Assembly: GCA_023091735.1 (NCBI GenBank)
Contig: JALKBU010000357.1
Span: forward strand, 1 to 45,698
Direction of reading: 5' to 3'
DNA length: 45,698 nucleotides
Source of the DNA: Trichomonas tenax
Lineage: Eukaryota; Parabasalia; Trichomonadida; Trichomonadidae
Shown: piece by piece, positions 1 to 8,671 of the stretch
Numbering within the stretch: position 1 is the first letter of the stretch
Layout of the letters: every line of letters begins with the position of its first letter
Made by a program: the position numbers and the translations under genes
The notes under the pieces: generated by a model
What the model saw: only the letters and a program-made list of their open reading frames with translations
Told to the model about the DNA's origin: nothing
Database searches by the model: none

Positions 1-125
1 TTTATATATCCACAGCATTTTAGATGGGAAAATTTTTCATTTGCCACCAAAATTAGACCTTAAATATTCATACTGGTGGAGAAAAATCGAGATGTTTGAG
101 TAGGCGTAGAAAATTCAGTGACGCC
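1..125. repeat. Left copy of 125 bp terminal inverted repeat
   Basis: The first 125 bases are the reverse complement of the last 125 bases (45574-45698), with a single difference (G at 104 against T at 45595). Identity stops abruptly after the GACGCC at 120-125. It starts with TTTATATATCCACAGC. No coding sequence is evident in it. It may be the end of a transposable-element family, present here in two opposite copies. Confidence 0.93.
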
Positions 126-523
126 ATTTGCAATCAATAATTTGATAGATATATAGACTGTGCCACTTATACCACTGGATAGACAATTATCAATAAGTAC
201 ATGAAAGTAATTTCAAATCGAAAAAATATTGATCAGATAAAAAGTTATGAAGGAAAAATTTTTGCCCAAATTTTTGGATTTACGCGAATAATCACAATCT
301 GTATACTACTATGGCTGATTTATTTTTGACTTTTAGACTTTTCGGATCAGATTTCACTAAAAACGAAAAAAAAAATCACAAAAATTGAGTACTTGGACAC
401 ATAACTTTGACTTTAGGATACTTCTACGAGGACACATGCAGATGCGTAAAAAATAGATGTAAAAATAATGCATTTGAAAAAATTGAGGATTTATCATGTA
501 ACAGCAAATCACATGTAAATTGT
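126..523. other. Gene-free left flank with repeat-like segment
   Basis: No open frame of useful length lies here. Positions 290-313 hold a 24 bp sequence (AATCACAATCTGTATACTAC followed by TATG) that recurs in the same orientation at 42653-42676. This suggests that the flank and the region near 42.1-42.7 kb contain pieces of one dispersed repeat. ATCATGTAA and CACATGTAAA near 493-518 resemble the upstream motif found in front of several genes. Confidence 0.45.
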
Positions 524-536
524 TTTTGTCATGTAA
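524..536 (+). promoter_or_regulatory. Upstream TTTTGTCATGTAA element of the TAF5-like gene
   Basis: TTTTGTCATGTAA ends 24 bases before the first ATG at 561. The same element, with core TGACATGTAA or TGTCATGTAA, is found before several unrelated genes in this window, so it is a candidate core promoter or factor-binding site. Confidence 0.5.
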
Positions 537-560
537 TGAAAATCTTTGTCAAAATATTTT

Positions 561-2111
561 ATGAGTAATGATGTTTTATATCTTCAGCCTCTTATCAGTG
601 AATTCAAAGACCTAAAGAAGAAAAGGTTTCGAAACAATCGGAGATTTAATCCAAATGCGAAATATTTACTATCTGAAGCTGAACGCGCTTTCGAGATATT
701 GGAAGATATTCAATCTCCAATCCATTTCATTGCTGCTTACGAACTTTTTGTATACAGCATCTCAGAATGTTCGATTTTTATTCAAAATGATCTCAAGAAA
801 TTTTTGTTTCCACTATTTTTGCATTTAGAATCACGAATTTTATCAAAAGGATCCGATTTTTACTTTGCAAACTTCCTAAATAAGCATTCCATCATATTTT
901 CTCAAGAGCAACGCGATATTATTTCAACATTACAAAATGATCCAAAAGAATTCCAAATACCAACATTCGAAATTGAAATATCCGAACTAGCAAATATGAA
1001 ATTACAAAGTATTTTAGAAAATGATAAGTTAATTTTTCTTTCATTATTAATCACTCAATTTATCAAATGTGACATCAAAACAGAAGCTAATAAACAACAA
1101 GATGAAATTCTATCCGAATCTGCAAAAGCAGCCAAAGAAGAAATTCTTAGAGCCAAAAATTTCGAAATTTATAATCCAGGTATGGTATATTTCTCGAAAA
1201 ATAAAGCCTCTATGGATAAAATCTCTGATGATAGTCATTTCATTCATGATATCAATCATATGACAGTATTCAATCATCATGATAAATTATCATGCATAAA
1301 AATTTCGCCTTGTGGAAGACTTTTTGGTTATGCAGAAGCAACATCAGTTAGAGTGTTTATTCTCGATGAACCAAAGCGAACGCATTTCGCGAATGGAACA
1401 GCAACAACGATTTTAAATCGACATTCTAAGCGCATCACAAGTTTCGAGTTTTCAAACAATTCAGCAATGATCGTTTCTGGAGGAATGGATAATGAAATAA
1501 GGATAGCTCATACAGAAGCATCACAGCAATTAGCGCGTTTCCAATATCACACACTTCCGATTTCATGTGTTTCTTTTTTATCGAATTCATATTATGCATT
1601 AGGAGGAAGTTTTGATGGATTAGTGACATTATGGGCCATGCAAAACGTTCTTCCGGTAAGAGAATTTGTAGGCCATAGTGGTGCGATTATGGGAATATCT
1701 GCGCATCAAAGTGATAAAGTCACCACAATCGGTTATGATAAAACACTTCGAACATTCGATGTCGGAACAGGAAATGAGATTTATAGGATCATGTTAAATG
1801 ATACACCATTGTGCGTTGATACAGCAATGAACAGCGAGCTTCTTGCTGTCGGAATGAATAATAATGTTTGCATTTATTCATCAAATGGTGTTCTTAAAAC
1901 TAAAATTCCTGTCGAGAATAGACTGACAGATGTGAAATTCATGAGGAATAATTTAGAGTTCGTTTTCTCCTGCTTGGATGGAACGGTAAGTATATGGGAT
2001 ATCAATGGAAGCCAAATTGTCTCCGTTAAACCAGATTCGGCAACTTCAGATTCGATTCAGTTATTAGATAATGATTCTCTTGTAATATGCGGGAAATCAT
2101 ATAAATATTAA
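561..2111 (+). CDS. TAF5-like TFIID subunit (NTD2 plus WD40 propeller)
   Basis: Probable homologue of TAF5, the TFIID scaffold subunit that acts in RNA polymerase II pre-initiation complex assembly in the nucleus. The 516-residue protein has an N-terminal all-helical region (about 1-170) whose pattern resembles the TAF5 NTD2 domain: aromatic helices with a PIHFIAAYELFVYSISE segment, then a HLESRILSK segment and a QRDIISTLQ segment. A short linker follows, then about six WD-type repeats (about 220-516), for example a segment ending in MIVSGGMDNEIRIAH and one ending in FDGLVTLWAM. The open frame extends to a TTG at 546, but 561 is the first ATG and follows the promoter-like element closely. The N-terminal LisH motif of longer TAF5 proteins is not visible. 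An alternative is another NTD2/WD40 protein such as a TAF5L-type SAGA subunit. Confidence 0.7.
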   Translation: MSNDVLYLQPLISEFKDLKKKRFRNNRRFNPNAKYLLSEAERAFEILEDIQSPIHFIAAYELFVYSISECSIFIQNDLKKFLFPLFLHLESRILSKGSDFYFANFLNKHSIIFSQEQRDIISTLQNDPKEFQIPTFEIEISELANMKLQSILENDKLIFLSLLITQFIKCDIKTEANKQQDEILSESAKAAKEEILRAKNFEIYNPGMVYFSKNKASMDKISDDSHFIHDINHMTVFNHHDKLSCIKISPCGRLFGYAEATSVRVFILDEPKRTHFANGTATTILNRHSKRITSFEFSNNSAMIVSGGMDNEIRIAHTEASQQLARFQYHTLPISCVSFLSNSYYALGGSFDGLVTLWAMQNVLPVREFVGHSGAIMGISAHQSDKVTTIGYDKTLRTFDVGTGNEIYRIMLNDTPLCVDTAMNSELLAVGMNNNVCIYSSNGVLKTKIPVENRLTDVKFMRNNLEFVFSCLDGTVSIWDINGSQIVSVKPDSATSDSIQLLDNDSLVICGKSYKY

Positions 2112-2118
2112 TATATTA

Positions 2119-2132
2119 TTTTTGTTTGTAAT
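2119..2132 (+). terminator. 3' element TTTTTGTTTGTAA after TAF5-like gene
   Basis: Eight bases after the stop codon is TTTTTGTTTGTAAT followed by AATAAAT. The same T-rich/GTTTGTAA string follows the stop codons of other genes (9977-9988, 13882-13893), so it may mark 3' end formation. Confidence 0.35.
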
Positions 2133-2156
2133 AAATATTATTTTTTTTAATCAGTT

Positions 2157-3455
2157 TTGATATTCTTGAGTTTGTTTCTTCTTTTTCTTTTCAATATCAA
2201 AAATATTGGAGAAAATGAAGATTCTAATGATAAAACTCAATGGAGTGTCATTGTTTCTGCATTAAAACCCCAAATTTCGATATTGAATTTTGCAAAATCA
2301 ATTATTTCATTAATATTCACACGAAAAACGAAGTCAAACTGCATGAAATGGGAATTATACCTGAATACTGTCGTCATTGTCAATAAATCTGTTTCATTTC
2401 AAGATTTTTCTCAAGATAAGAAGTTTTTCTGCCAAGCTTGCACATTCATAGACATCAAAAATACGATGAACAATGCTCATGGCGGTGCTTTTTGCTATAA
2501 TAACACAGAAGGAAAAGTTTCAATATCTCAAACAACGATATTAAGGTGTTACTCGAAGTTTACAGCGGGAGCATTCTACATATACACGAAATCTTACATG
2601 TTTAGATACAATTGCATATCTCAATGCTATGCAGCGAAAAGTATAATGGGATTTACGATAATTGGCGATAATTCGGTATCACTAGAGGATACTCCAACTC
2701 TTTTACACGAGATCAATGAATTATCACACATCGATATTGGACCTCAAAAATTCGACTCAGAATATTCGTTAACACTCTTTTCTAGCACGTGCGTTTACAT
2801 AAAAAACTCTAATTTTTCGAAATCAAGGAGAATATTCAATGATTGCACAATTGCTGCTGAATTTATGAATTCAGTGAAATTTGAATATATCAATTTCATC
2901 GATAATAAAGGCCCTGGAGTCATTTCCTTCTTCCACTCATTCCCAGGAACTATCATAAGATCCTCCAATTTCGTGAGAAATGACGCAAACAAATGTCCAA
3001 TTTTTGATCTCACCAATGAACGAAAGATATCGATTGAAGATTGTGTGTTCATGAAGAATATGTTTGGGCGCCTTGTTATTTGCAAGGAAGGAAGTAATTT
3101 GGTATTTTTCCGATGTTACTTTGAAATATCACGAAGAACTATTGATAAAGAAAACTCCGGATTTGTTTTCAACAATTGCACTTTTGGTATCGAAGCAGCC
3201 ACTGTTAATATCATTGTTAGAACAAATGAACAGTGTCTACATGAGACAGAAACACCACAGCAAACATTATTATTAGTCAATGTTGAAGATAAACCATATC
3301 AATTCGTTCATCATGACAACATGTATCCATTGTCGCTGAAGATCATGCATCGATTCATTCTTGTTGTTCTAATCATCTCTATTGGTCTTTCTCTTTATAT
3401 ATACAAAGCGGGAAGTAAGATTCCACCAAGAATTCTTAGGAAATATATAGAATAA
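2157..3455 (+). CDS. Type I membrane protein with beta-helix-like ectodomain; no ATG start
   Basis: Likely a cell-surface protein of the large trichomonad family with right-handed beta-helix-like repeats. The ectodomain contains CTFIDIKN, HGGAFCYNN, QTTILRCYSKF and similar Cys/Asn-rich turns (roughly residues 80-370). A single hydrophobic span (RFILVVLIISIGLSLYIY) follows near residues 402-420, with a short basic tail. The N-terminus reads like a signal peptide (IFLSLFLLFLFNI), but no ATG precedes it: the frame opens after TAA at 2148 and reads TCA GTT TTG ATA TTC TTG. The first in-frame ATG, near 2341, would remove the signal. The ATA at 2160 sits where a start would be expected. Either the start was lost, or initiation is at a non-ATG codon, or a small upstream exon exists. 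Only 48 bases separate it from the preceding gene. Function unknown. Confidence 0.6.
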   Translation: MIFLSLFLLFLFNIKNIGENEDSNDKTQWSVIVSALKPQISILNFAKSIISLIFTRKTKSNCMKWELYLNTVVIVNKSVSFQDFSQDKKFFCQACTFIDIKNTMNNAHGGAFCYNNTEGKVSISQTTILRCYSKFTAGAFYIYTKSYMFRYNCISQCYAAKSIMGFTIIGDNSVSLEDTPTLLHEINELSHIDIGPQKFDSEYSLTLFSSTCVYIKNSNFSKSRRIFNDCTIAAEFMNSVKFEYINFIDNKGPGVISFFHSFPGTIIRSSNFVRNDANKCPIFDLTNERKISIEDCVFMKNMFGRLVICKEGSNLVFFRCYFEISRRTIDKENSGFVFNNCTFGIEAATVNIIVRTNEQCLHETETPQQTLLLVNVEDKPYQFVHHDNMYPLSLKIMHRFILVVLIISIGLSLYIYKAGSKIPPRILRKYIE

Positions 3456-3503
3456 ATGTTATAAAAGATGTCATTTTTTAATAGAGATATATATATAAAA
3501 AAG

Positions 3504-5162
3504 TTAATTGGACTGCAAGCCTCTTGTCTGAACAAGGAATGATCTTGGTGTAATTGTGTTTGTAGCACCAACATAGATCTTGATGGACTTTGTTCTGTTC
3601 CTGATGATGTCGATCTTCTCAAGTTCGGCGAATGAAACACCACCGAAGAAGAAAATAACAATATTCTGGTATCTGGAGCTGTGCTGTGGTGCTTCCCAGT
3701 ACTTCTTGTCGAGCTTGTTATCAAGGACATCGGAAACACACTGTGCAGCGTATGGATAGTAAATATCTGTGATAAATGGCTCTTCGATCGGGTTGACTTC
3801 TCTCAAGCTCTGTCTTGGAGCCTGGTCACCGAGGTAAGTCATGTTCTTGATGGAATCCTTCCAGTTACCATTCTTAAGGTTGCCTGCATCGAGGAGTCTC
3901 TCGAGCTCGGAGTCAGAGAGCTTACCGCCAGCAAGCTGGTAGATTGCAAGACAGCGAAGCTTATCGATGGAATCTGGACCCTGCTTGATGATGATATCCT
4001 GAAGCTCAGAAAGGTTTGGTTTGTACTTCTCACCATCTCTCTCCTTGGCAGCAAGGCACTGCTCGTACTGAGAAATATCAGCAAGAGAGCGCTTTGTAAG
4101 TGCTTCATCGAGTCTAAGGCAGATATCGAGGTGGTTAGAGATTGTTGTTGCCTTAGCCTGATCACGGATATACTTCTTCATGGCATCAGCGTACTTAGTG
4201 GATGTCTTGTCGATTGATGGATCTCTGATGATCTTGTGGACAGCTGAGATCTCAGAAGAAAGATTTCTGATCTCGACGAACTGCTGGAAGTGCTTGTAGC
4301 AGTACTCTCTGAAGATTTCATCTTCGTATGGGTTGAGTGCGACGATACTGTTTGGATCGCCTTCCTTGAGCTGGACTGTATCGTTATCAACTGGGAAGTT
4401 TTCGTAAATCATTGATTGGTAAGTGAATCTGTGAAGAAGTGGTGTGATCTGATCAGCGCCACGTGGGAAGACGAGCAAGAGAGTGTTGTCTCTGTTGAGG
4501 CTCTTGCCACCATCATCTAAATCGCGGGCAACACCCTGAAGTTGATCGAGTAATTTGTTAGCGAAACGCTTCATTTTCTCGTTAGACTTTGGATATGCGA
4601 CCATTGGAATTGACTTGAGTGTGAGGAATAAGCTGATTAAGCCGTAGTTGATCTCATCTGTGATCTGATTCTCGCTAATTGGAGATGTTGGTGCGTACAA
4701 GAACTTGAAAGCCATTGGCGATGGGACCATGAAGACGCCTGGCTGTGTCGGTCTGTAGTGAATAAAGAGATCAACGAAAGTGAGGATGTGATTGACAACT
4801 TCTGGATGAGACTGAAGTGTGTTCATTGTCGAAGGAAGGCATGTGTATGTGAAGAGAAGGTGTGCTGCTGCGTACTTCGGTGTCTTGTCGAAATCTGCGA
4901 TAAATGGCTTTATATCGACGCATGGGTGAAGCAAATAAATAGCCTGGTACATAGGGAATGGTTCACGTGACTTCTCGTAGAGTTCTGTCAAGATAATTCC
5001 GTGATTGATGAGCTCTGTTGTGTTGATCAATGCTGAAATCGCAGGCAATGTATCAGTGTCGACAACAAGAATGAATTTATTGCCTGGATTCTCCTTCTTG
5101 ATTTTCTCAATCGCATTGACTAAGACATTACGTTCTAGTGCACGAATATCTTTTTCTTGCAT
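3504..5162 (-). CDS. Sec1/Munc18 (SM) family protein
   Basis: SM proteins bind syntaxin-type SNAREs and assembled SNARE complexes to drive vesicle fusion. The 552-residue protein has the usual SM length. The N-terminal domain has a KFILVVDTDTLPAISAL strand-helix and an LHPCVDIKPFIADF segment. Domain 2 begins with the family-typical LLLVFPRGADQITPLLHRF followed by TYQSMIYE (roughly residues 225-255). The C-terminal domain ends with a YQNIVIFFFGGVSFAELEKI strand pair. I chose the ATG at 5162 (MQEKDIRALERN, matching the helical start of SM proteins). The frame runs on to a TTG at 5225, but that stretch overlaps the promoter-proximal region and has no ATG. The gene is visibly richer in G+C than its flanks, with AAG/CTC/CTT codons, which suggests strong expression. 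Whether it is of the Sec1, Sly1, Vps45 or Vps33 class cannot be fixed by eye; the C-terminal pattern favours Sec1/Sly1. Confidence 0.85.
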   Translation of the reverse strand: MQEKDIRALERNVLVNAIEKIKKENPGNKFILVVDTDTLPAISALINTTELINHGIILTELYEKSREPFPMYQAIYLLHPCVDIKPFIADFDKTPKYAAAHLLFTYTCLPSTMNTLQSHPEVVNHILTFVDLFIHYRPTQPGVFMVPSPMAFKFLYAPTSPISENQITDEINYGLISLFLTLKSIPMVAYPKSNEKMKRFANKLLDQLQGVARDLDDGGKSLNRDNTLLLVFPRGADQITPLLHRFTYQSMIYENFPVDNDTVQLKEGDPNSIVALNPYEDEIFREYCYKHFQQFVEIRNLSSEISAVHKIIRDPSIDKTSTKYADAMKKYIRDQAKATTISNHLDICLRLDEALTKRSLADISQYEQCLAAKERDGEKYKPNLSELQDIIIKQGPDSIDKLRCLAIYQLAGGKLSDSELERLLDAGNLKNGNWKDSIKNMTYLGDQAPRQSLREVNPIEEPFITDIYYPYAAQCVSDVLDNKLDKKYWEAPQHSSRYQNIVIFFFGGVSFAELEKIDIIRNRTKSIKIYVGATNTITPRSFLVQTRGLQSN

Positions 5163-5232
5163 TTTTTTACTAATTTTTCTGAACTTTACATCTCTAAAAA
5201 AACATGATGCAAATTTTATTGACAAAAAATAT

Positions 5233-5246
5233 TTTACATGTCAAAA
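5233..5246 (-). promoter_or_regulatory. TTTTGACATGTAAA element upstream of Sec1-like gene
   Basis: Read on the minus strand this is TTTTGACATGTAAA, 70 bases before the ATG at 5162. TTTTTTGTCAATAAAA, a weaker related string, lies between. It matches the element found upstream of the CK1, 14-3-3 and coiled-coil genes. Confidence 0.5.
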
Positions 5247-5284
5247 TTTCTAATTCCTATAACAAAACATATTCATCAAAAAAT

Positions 5285-5303
5285 ATTAATGGCCTCCATT
5301 AAT
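5285..5303. repeat. Short perfect inverted repeat at the end of the small frame
   Basis: ATTAATGG-CCT-CCATTAAT is an 8 bp perfect hairpin with a 3-base loop. It includes the TAA stop of the small minus-strand frame and may only reflect chance, or act at a transcript 3' end. Confidence 0.3.
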
Positions 5304-5462
5304 CCATGGCCTAGTTGACCATGTAGTAAGACAATTCATAACCCTTACAATATATTGAAAATTCATTTCTAATTGTGGATTATTCAAATAGTATAAATGC
5401 AATGTATGAGGTGTTTTACAAGGTAAATGTGATCTCTGGTGTGTTTGTAATATGATATTCAT
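5286..5462 (-). CDS. Small unassigned reading frame (58 aa) or gene remnant
   Basis: The minus strand from ATG 5462 to TAA 5286 encodes 58 residues with unusually protein-like composition: a PCKTPHTLHLYYLNNP segment, then QYIVRVMNCLTTWSTRPW, ending in GGH. Tryptophan, cysteine and proline use is far from what random AT-rich sequence gives. The frame stays open about 25 more codons upstream to a TAA near 5535, so the true start could be earlier or on another exon. It lies between the Sec1-like promoter and the sphingomyelin-synthase-like pseudogene. I do not recognise the family. It may be a short gene or the 3' remnant of a longer one. Confidence 0.4.
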   Translation of the reverse strand: MNIILQTHQRSHLPCKTPHTLHLYYLNNPQLEMNFQYIVRVMNCLTTWSTRPWINGGH

Positions 5463-5786
5463 TATTTTATCGAAATTAATTGATTTGATTGGTTTAACAT
5501 ATATATAAATATAATGTGAAAGTTGTAATATTATTTATTTCAACTAGAAATGATACATTTAATTAATGGAGTAATAATAGATCAAATTCTTATCGATTCT
5601 AAAATATTATTGGTGAACTTTGCTTTCTTTATGAAAACGCATTATACAGAAGAGAAATTTGGATTGATTTGTCGCTATAAAAACAGATTTTGTTATAGGT
5701 TTAAACCTTCGATATTAGTTCGTTAAAGAAAACGGTCACATTTCGAATCTATTGAATTTCCGATCATCAAAAATAAAAGCATTTTC

Positions 5787-7551
5787 ATGGTTGAACAAAA
5801 CATCGATAATGAAGACCAAAACAACGATAACGATGAACTAATGAACTTATCTGAGGTATACTTCCCTACTAAATCAAGGAGCATGGAACAAATATTTCAA
5901 GATTCAAATCTTACACCAATGCAAATCAACGTAACTTTAGCAACAATGCTTGCAATGTTTGTTCCCCGTAATGCGCATATTATAACGAATATATTAAGAG
6001 TCTTTCGTGACGTATTGACTTTTTCTCCTTCTTTATTCATTAATAGAACTGTTCAGGAAATTTACAGCACCGTAGTAATGATACTTTGCGCTACTTATTA
6101 TCTTTACAAAAAGAATTAACAATTTTGGGATTTTCGATAGAGACACAAACGAGGATGCGCACAGATACTTAAGAAAAGCACTGAATTTCTTTACTATACT
6201 CGTAAGTTTACATAATGGAATGATTGGAGTTTTATTGAATACAATGAACATAACAAACATAATATTGATAACGATATGCATAGCCAGTCAACTGCTTTGG
6301 TACTTTTCAATATTAAAACTCAATTATATTGCTTTGTTTGGAATAAATTTGAATGTTTTCACTTCTAGTTTCGTTGAAAACTCTCCTATGATTATATACT
6401 CACTGTACTCTATCTTACACTATTCAGTCAATCTTCCTTTAAGTTTAATTTTAGATTCTTCAATCGTTTTAATTTGCTGTTTGGACATTTTGTATGCTAA
6501 ATTCTTTACATCATCAATGATTGGTGTCGGAAATAGAGTCGTAATAACAGTTAATTCAACAATAATTTTTACGGTAACAAATCTCTTAATGTTTTATGTG
6601 CCAAACAAAACTATTTATTGGCTTTCAATAGCTTATGTCCTTGAAAACGTCATCTGTCTGTTTGAAGGCGGTCACTTCACAGTAACTCGCAGCAAAAAGT
6701 CTCGCAAAGTTAATAAAGGAAACAATCAAACATACGATGATCAAAACGAAGATACACATGTTCACCACAAATACATCACTCTCAAGTGTCAGGACATTGC
6801 AACGCTTGCCGTCTTCTGGGGTGGTATCTTGTTCATGACTGTTTCCAATGCCATCGCAGCGCGTCAAATGCCAGTGAGCGCACAACTCCCAGATTTTGTT
6901 CATAACATATTTAAAACGGGCTAAGAGATTCGAGGTTCACCTGTTTTCCTTGAGATGCAGTTCTCTAACCTGTTGTGCGTGATCTATATTTACTAATATG
7001 GTGTTGCTTGCGTAATCAGAGCGATTAGTTTCGTCATCACATCAATACCAGCGTCATGCGCTGGGCTACCCAATTGTCCATGTGCAGATCCAAAGGAGCA
7101 TGATCTCCTTAGATCGCTCAATTCCATCAAGATTGCTCTCACACGGACTTTTGGATTTGGAATGTTTTCAAAACTCCCACAATGCGGTGACTTGATTATA
7201 TCAGGCCATACAATGTTCATGTGGCTTTCAACATGCTGGATTATTGAAGTCACATCGAGAGCATTGAGTCAGTACGCATCAGGACTTGTCAAACTCGTTT
7301 CATTTTACGTGTTTTTCGTTGGCATAGTTTACATTTCCTTGTCACGCAATCATTAAACAATTGATGTTTGGTTTGGATTTCTATCATCAGAGCTCATTTA
7401 CTGTATTTATAGTCTCCTTGAAACAAAGGTTGATGATCTTTCAAACACCGGAGTATTGATCAGCATCCTTCGCTGGTTTGAAACTCGCAAAATCCCTCTT
7501 GATAAAGAAGATTATTATAGCGATGAGCCAGTAGATACAAATGATGTATAA
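5787..7551 (+). pseudogene. Sphingomyelin-synthase-like (PAP2-fold) membrane protein, one frameshift and three in-frame stops
   Basis: The C-terminal half belongs to the sphingomyelin/ceramide phosphoethanolamine synthase family, integral membrane enzymes that move a phospho-head group to ceramide. Visible motifs are LPDFVHNIF (D1-like, near 6880), the catalytic CGDLIISGHT (D3, at 7180-7209) and TIDVWFGF right after a His (D4, at 7351-7380). The frame is continuous from 6112 to 7551 but is cut by TAA at 6922, 6994 and 7354. The last lies exactly where the Tyr of the His-Tyr-Thr-Ile-Asp motif is expected, so the catalytic Asp would never be made. An earlier frame (5787-6119, starting MVEQNIDNEDQ) joins this one through a shift near the A-run at 6108-6115. 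The first 330 or so residues add several membrane spans not found in typical family members. The enzyme is inactive as read; assembly error is possible but four lesions make decay more likely. Confidence 0.75.
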
Positions 7552-8025
7552 TATATAGATTATATAATAAATTCTTGTTATTTATCAACACATTTATTTC
7601 ATTTAAAGGTCCGGGGTTTTTGGATAACCTTAAAGGCGCTGTATCTCTACTCAGAAGCAGTAGAGTATAATCATACCAGCTTAAATATACAGTATATGTA
7701 GTCAAGTATATATGTATATATGTGCCATTAGATGTTACTTCAAATCCATTTGCCATAACAGTTCTCAAAAATGGTATATTATGTCATTTCCTAATAATTC
7801 CATTTATGACACAAATGTTAAGGTCATCAATAGAAATCGAGAAATTTATCAACGATGAAATTTCATCTCTGAGTGTATTAAGCAAGATTCGATGTTTGAA
7901 TATTATAGGCTACATTAATTGAGAGATTCCATCCAATGAAAGAGTGGTGAAGCAATAAGGATTCGTTGAGATAATTTCAAATTATTTTGATAAGTCTAAG
8001 AAAATGTTAAAATAATGGAATAGTA
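7552..8025. other. Gene-poor spacer with a GC-richer hairpin segment
   Basis: This stretch has no convincing gene. Positions 7609-7680 are clearly richer in G+C than the surroundings and contain CTCTACT-CAGAAGC-AGTAGAG, a 7 bp perfect stem with a 7-base loop (7652-7672). A 66-codon frame at 7722-7922 starts only with GTG and resembles nothing I know. Confidence 0.4.
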
Positions 8026-8436
8026 TTACTCATTCTTGTTGATTCCAAATGATGTTATGTAATAGTCAATAATATCTTGGCACATTCGATATTGTGCAAC
8101 ATTATTTGATATCATAGAGTATTTCATTGGATTTTTGTCATTTTTAAGTAGGTATTTGGACTCCTTTTTATAATTCTTCAGTTTTGGATTATATAAATGT
8201 TGAATAATTTTTCCTCCTCTAAACGGAAGATGATCATATGATTGAATTACTTTAATGTTATGCCAATAGTTTTCAACAAATGAACTATCTAAATCACTTT
8301 CTTGAAAAACCTGTTGATTTCCATCTTGAAATATAACGTAAAATATCTGTCCATTCTCGAAGAAGTGGCACTGAATTGGCGTGTCAACAAGTTCTAAGAC
8401 CGTGATTGTGTCTTTCTTCTCTTGTTTTTCGCTCAT
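8026..8436 (-). CDS. Small protein of unknown function (136 aa)
   Basis: The frame starts at a clear ATG (MSEKQEKKDTITVLEL) close downstream of a TTTTTGTCAAGTAA element. Residues about 10-62 alternate short strands and charged turns (QCHFFENGQIFYVIFQDGN, then an acidic ESDLDSSFVENYW), which recalls a small SH3/Tudor or chromo-type barrel, but there is no diagnostic motif. The C-terminal half is basic and Asn/Tyr-rich. No signal peptide or membrane span is present. Function not assigned; the chromo-like idea is weak inference. Confidence 0.55.
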   Translation of the reverse strand: MSEKQEKKDTITVLELVDTPIQCHFFENGQIFYVIFQDGNQQVFQESDLDSSFVENYWHNIKVIQSYDHLPFRGGKIIQHLYNPKLKNYKKESKYLLKNDKNPMKYSMISNNVAQYRMCQDIIDYYITSFGINKNE

Positions 8437-8439
8437 TTA

Positions 8440-8453
8440 TTACTTGACAAAAA
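8440..8453 (-). promoter_or_regulatory. Variant TTTTTGTCAAGTAA element
   Basis: Read on the minus strand, TTTTTGTCAAGTAA precedes the ATG of the 136-residue protein by three bases. It differs from the consensus TTTTGTCATGTAA at one central base. Confidence 0.3.
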
Positions 8454-8671
8454 TAATTTTTGTTTTGTAAAATTATTTATGTGCCAAATTTTTTTTTTCT
8501 TTCCGAGCATCTGATTTGCTTCAAATTATCATGAATAAAAGCAAACAATAAGAATAAATCATGGCAAATTGTATAATACAAAAGCATCTACAATGCTAAC
8601 TATTAGATTTTGATTCATCATATTTCTCATAGGAGTTGGTTTGATATTTATATTGTTGTAGAATTTCGTAA

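Noticed and set aside
5787..7551. TAA reassigned to an amino acid to explain in-frame TAA codons
   Set aside because: Most intact genes in the window end in TAA with no extension of homology beyond it, and the same locus also needs a frameshift.
7609..7680. tRNA or U5 snRNA gene
   Set aside because: The hairpin loop lacks the anticodon-loop pattern, no A or B box or acceptor stem can be formed, and the U5-like loop matches only seven bases.
7722..7922. 66-codon frame as a gene
   Set aside because: It begins with GTG only, has ordinary AT-rich composition and no recognisable motif.
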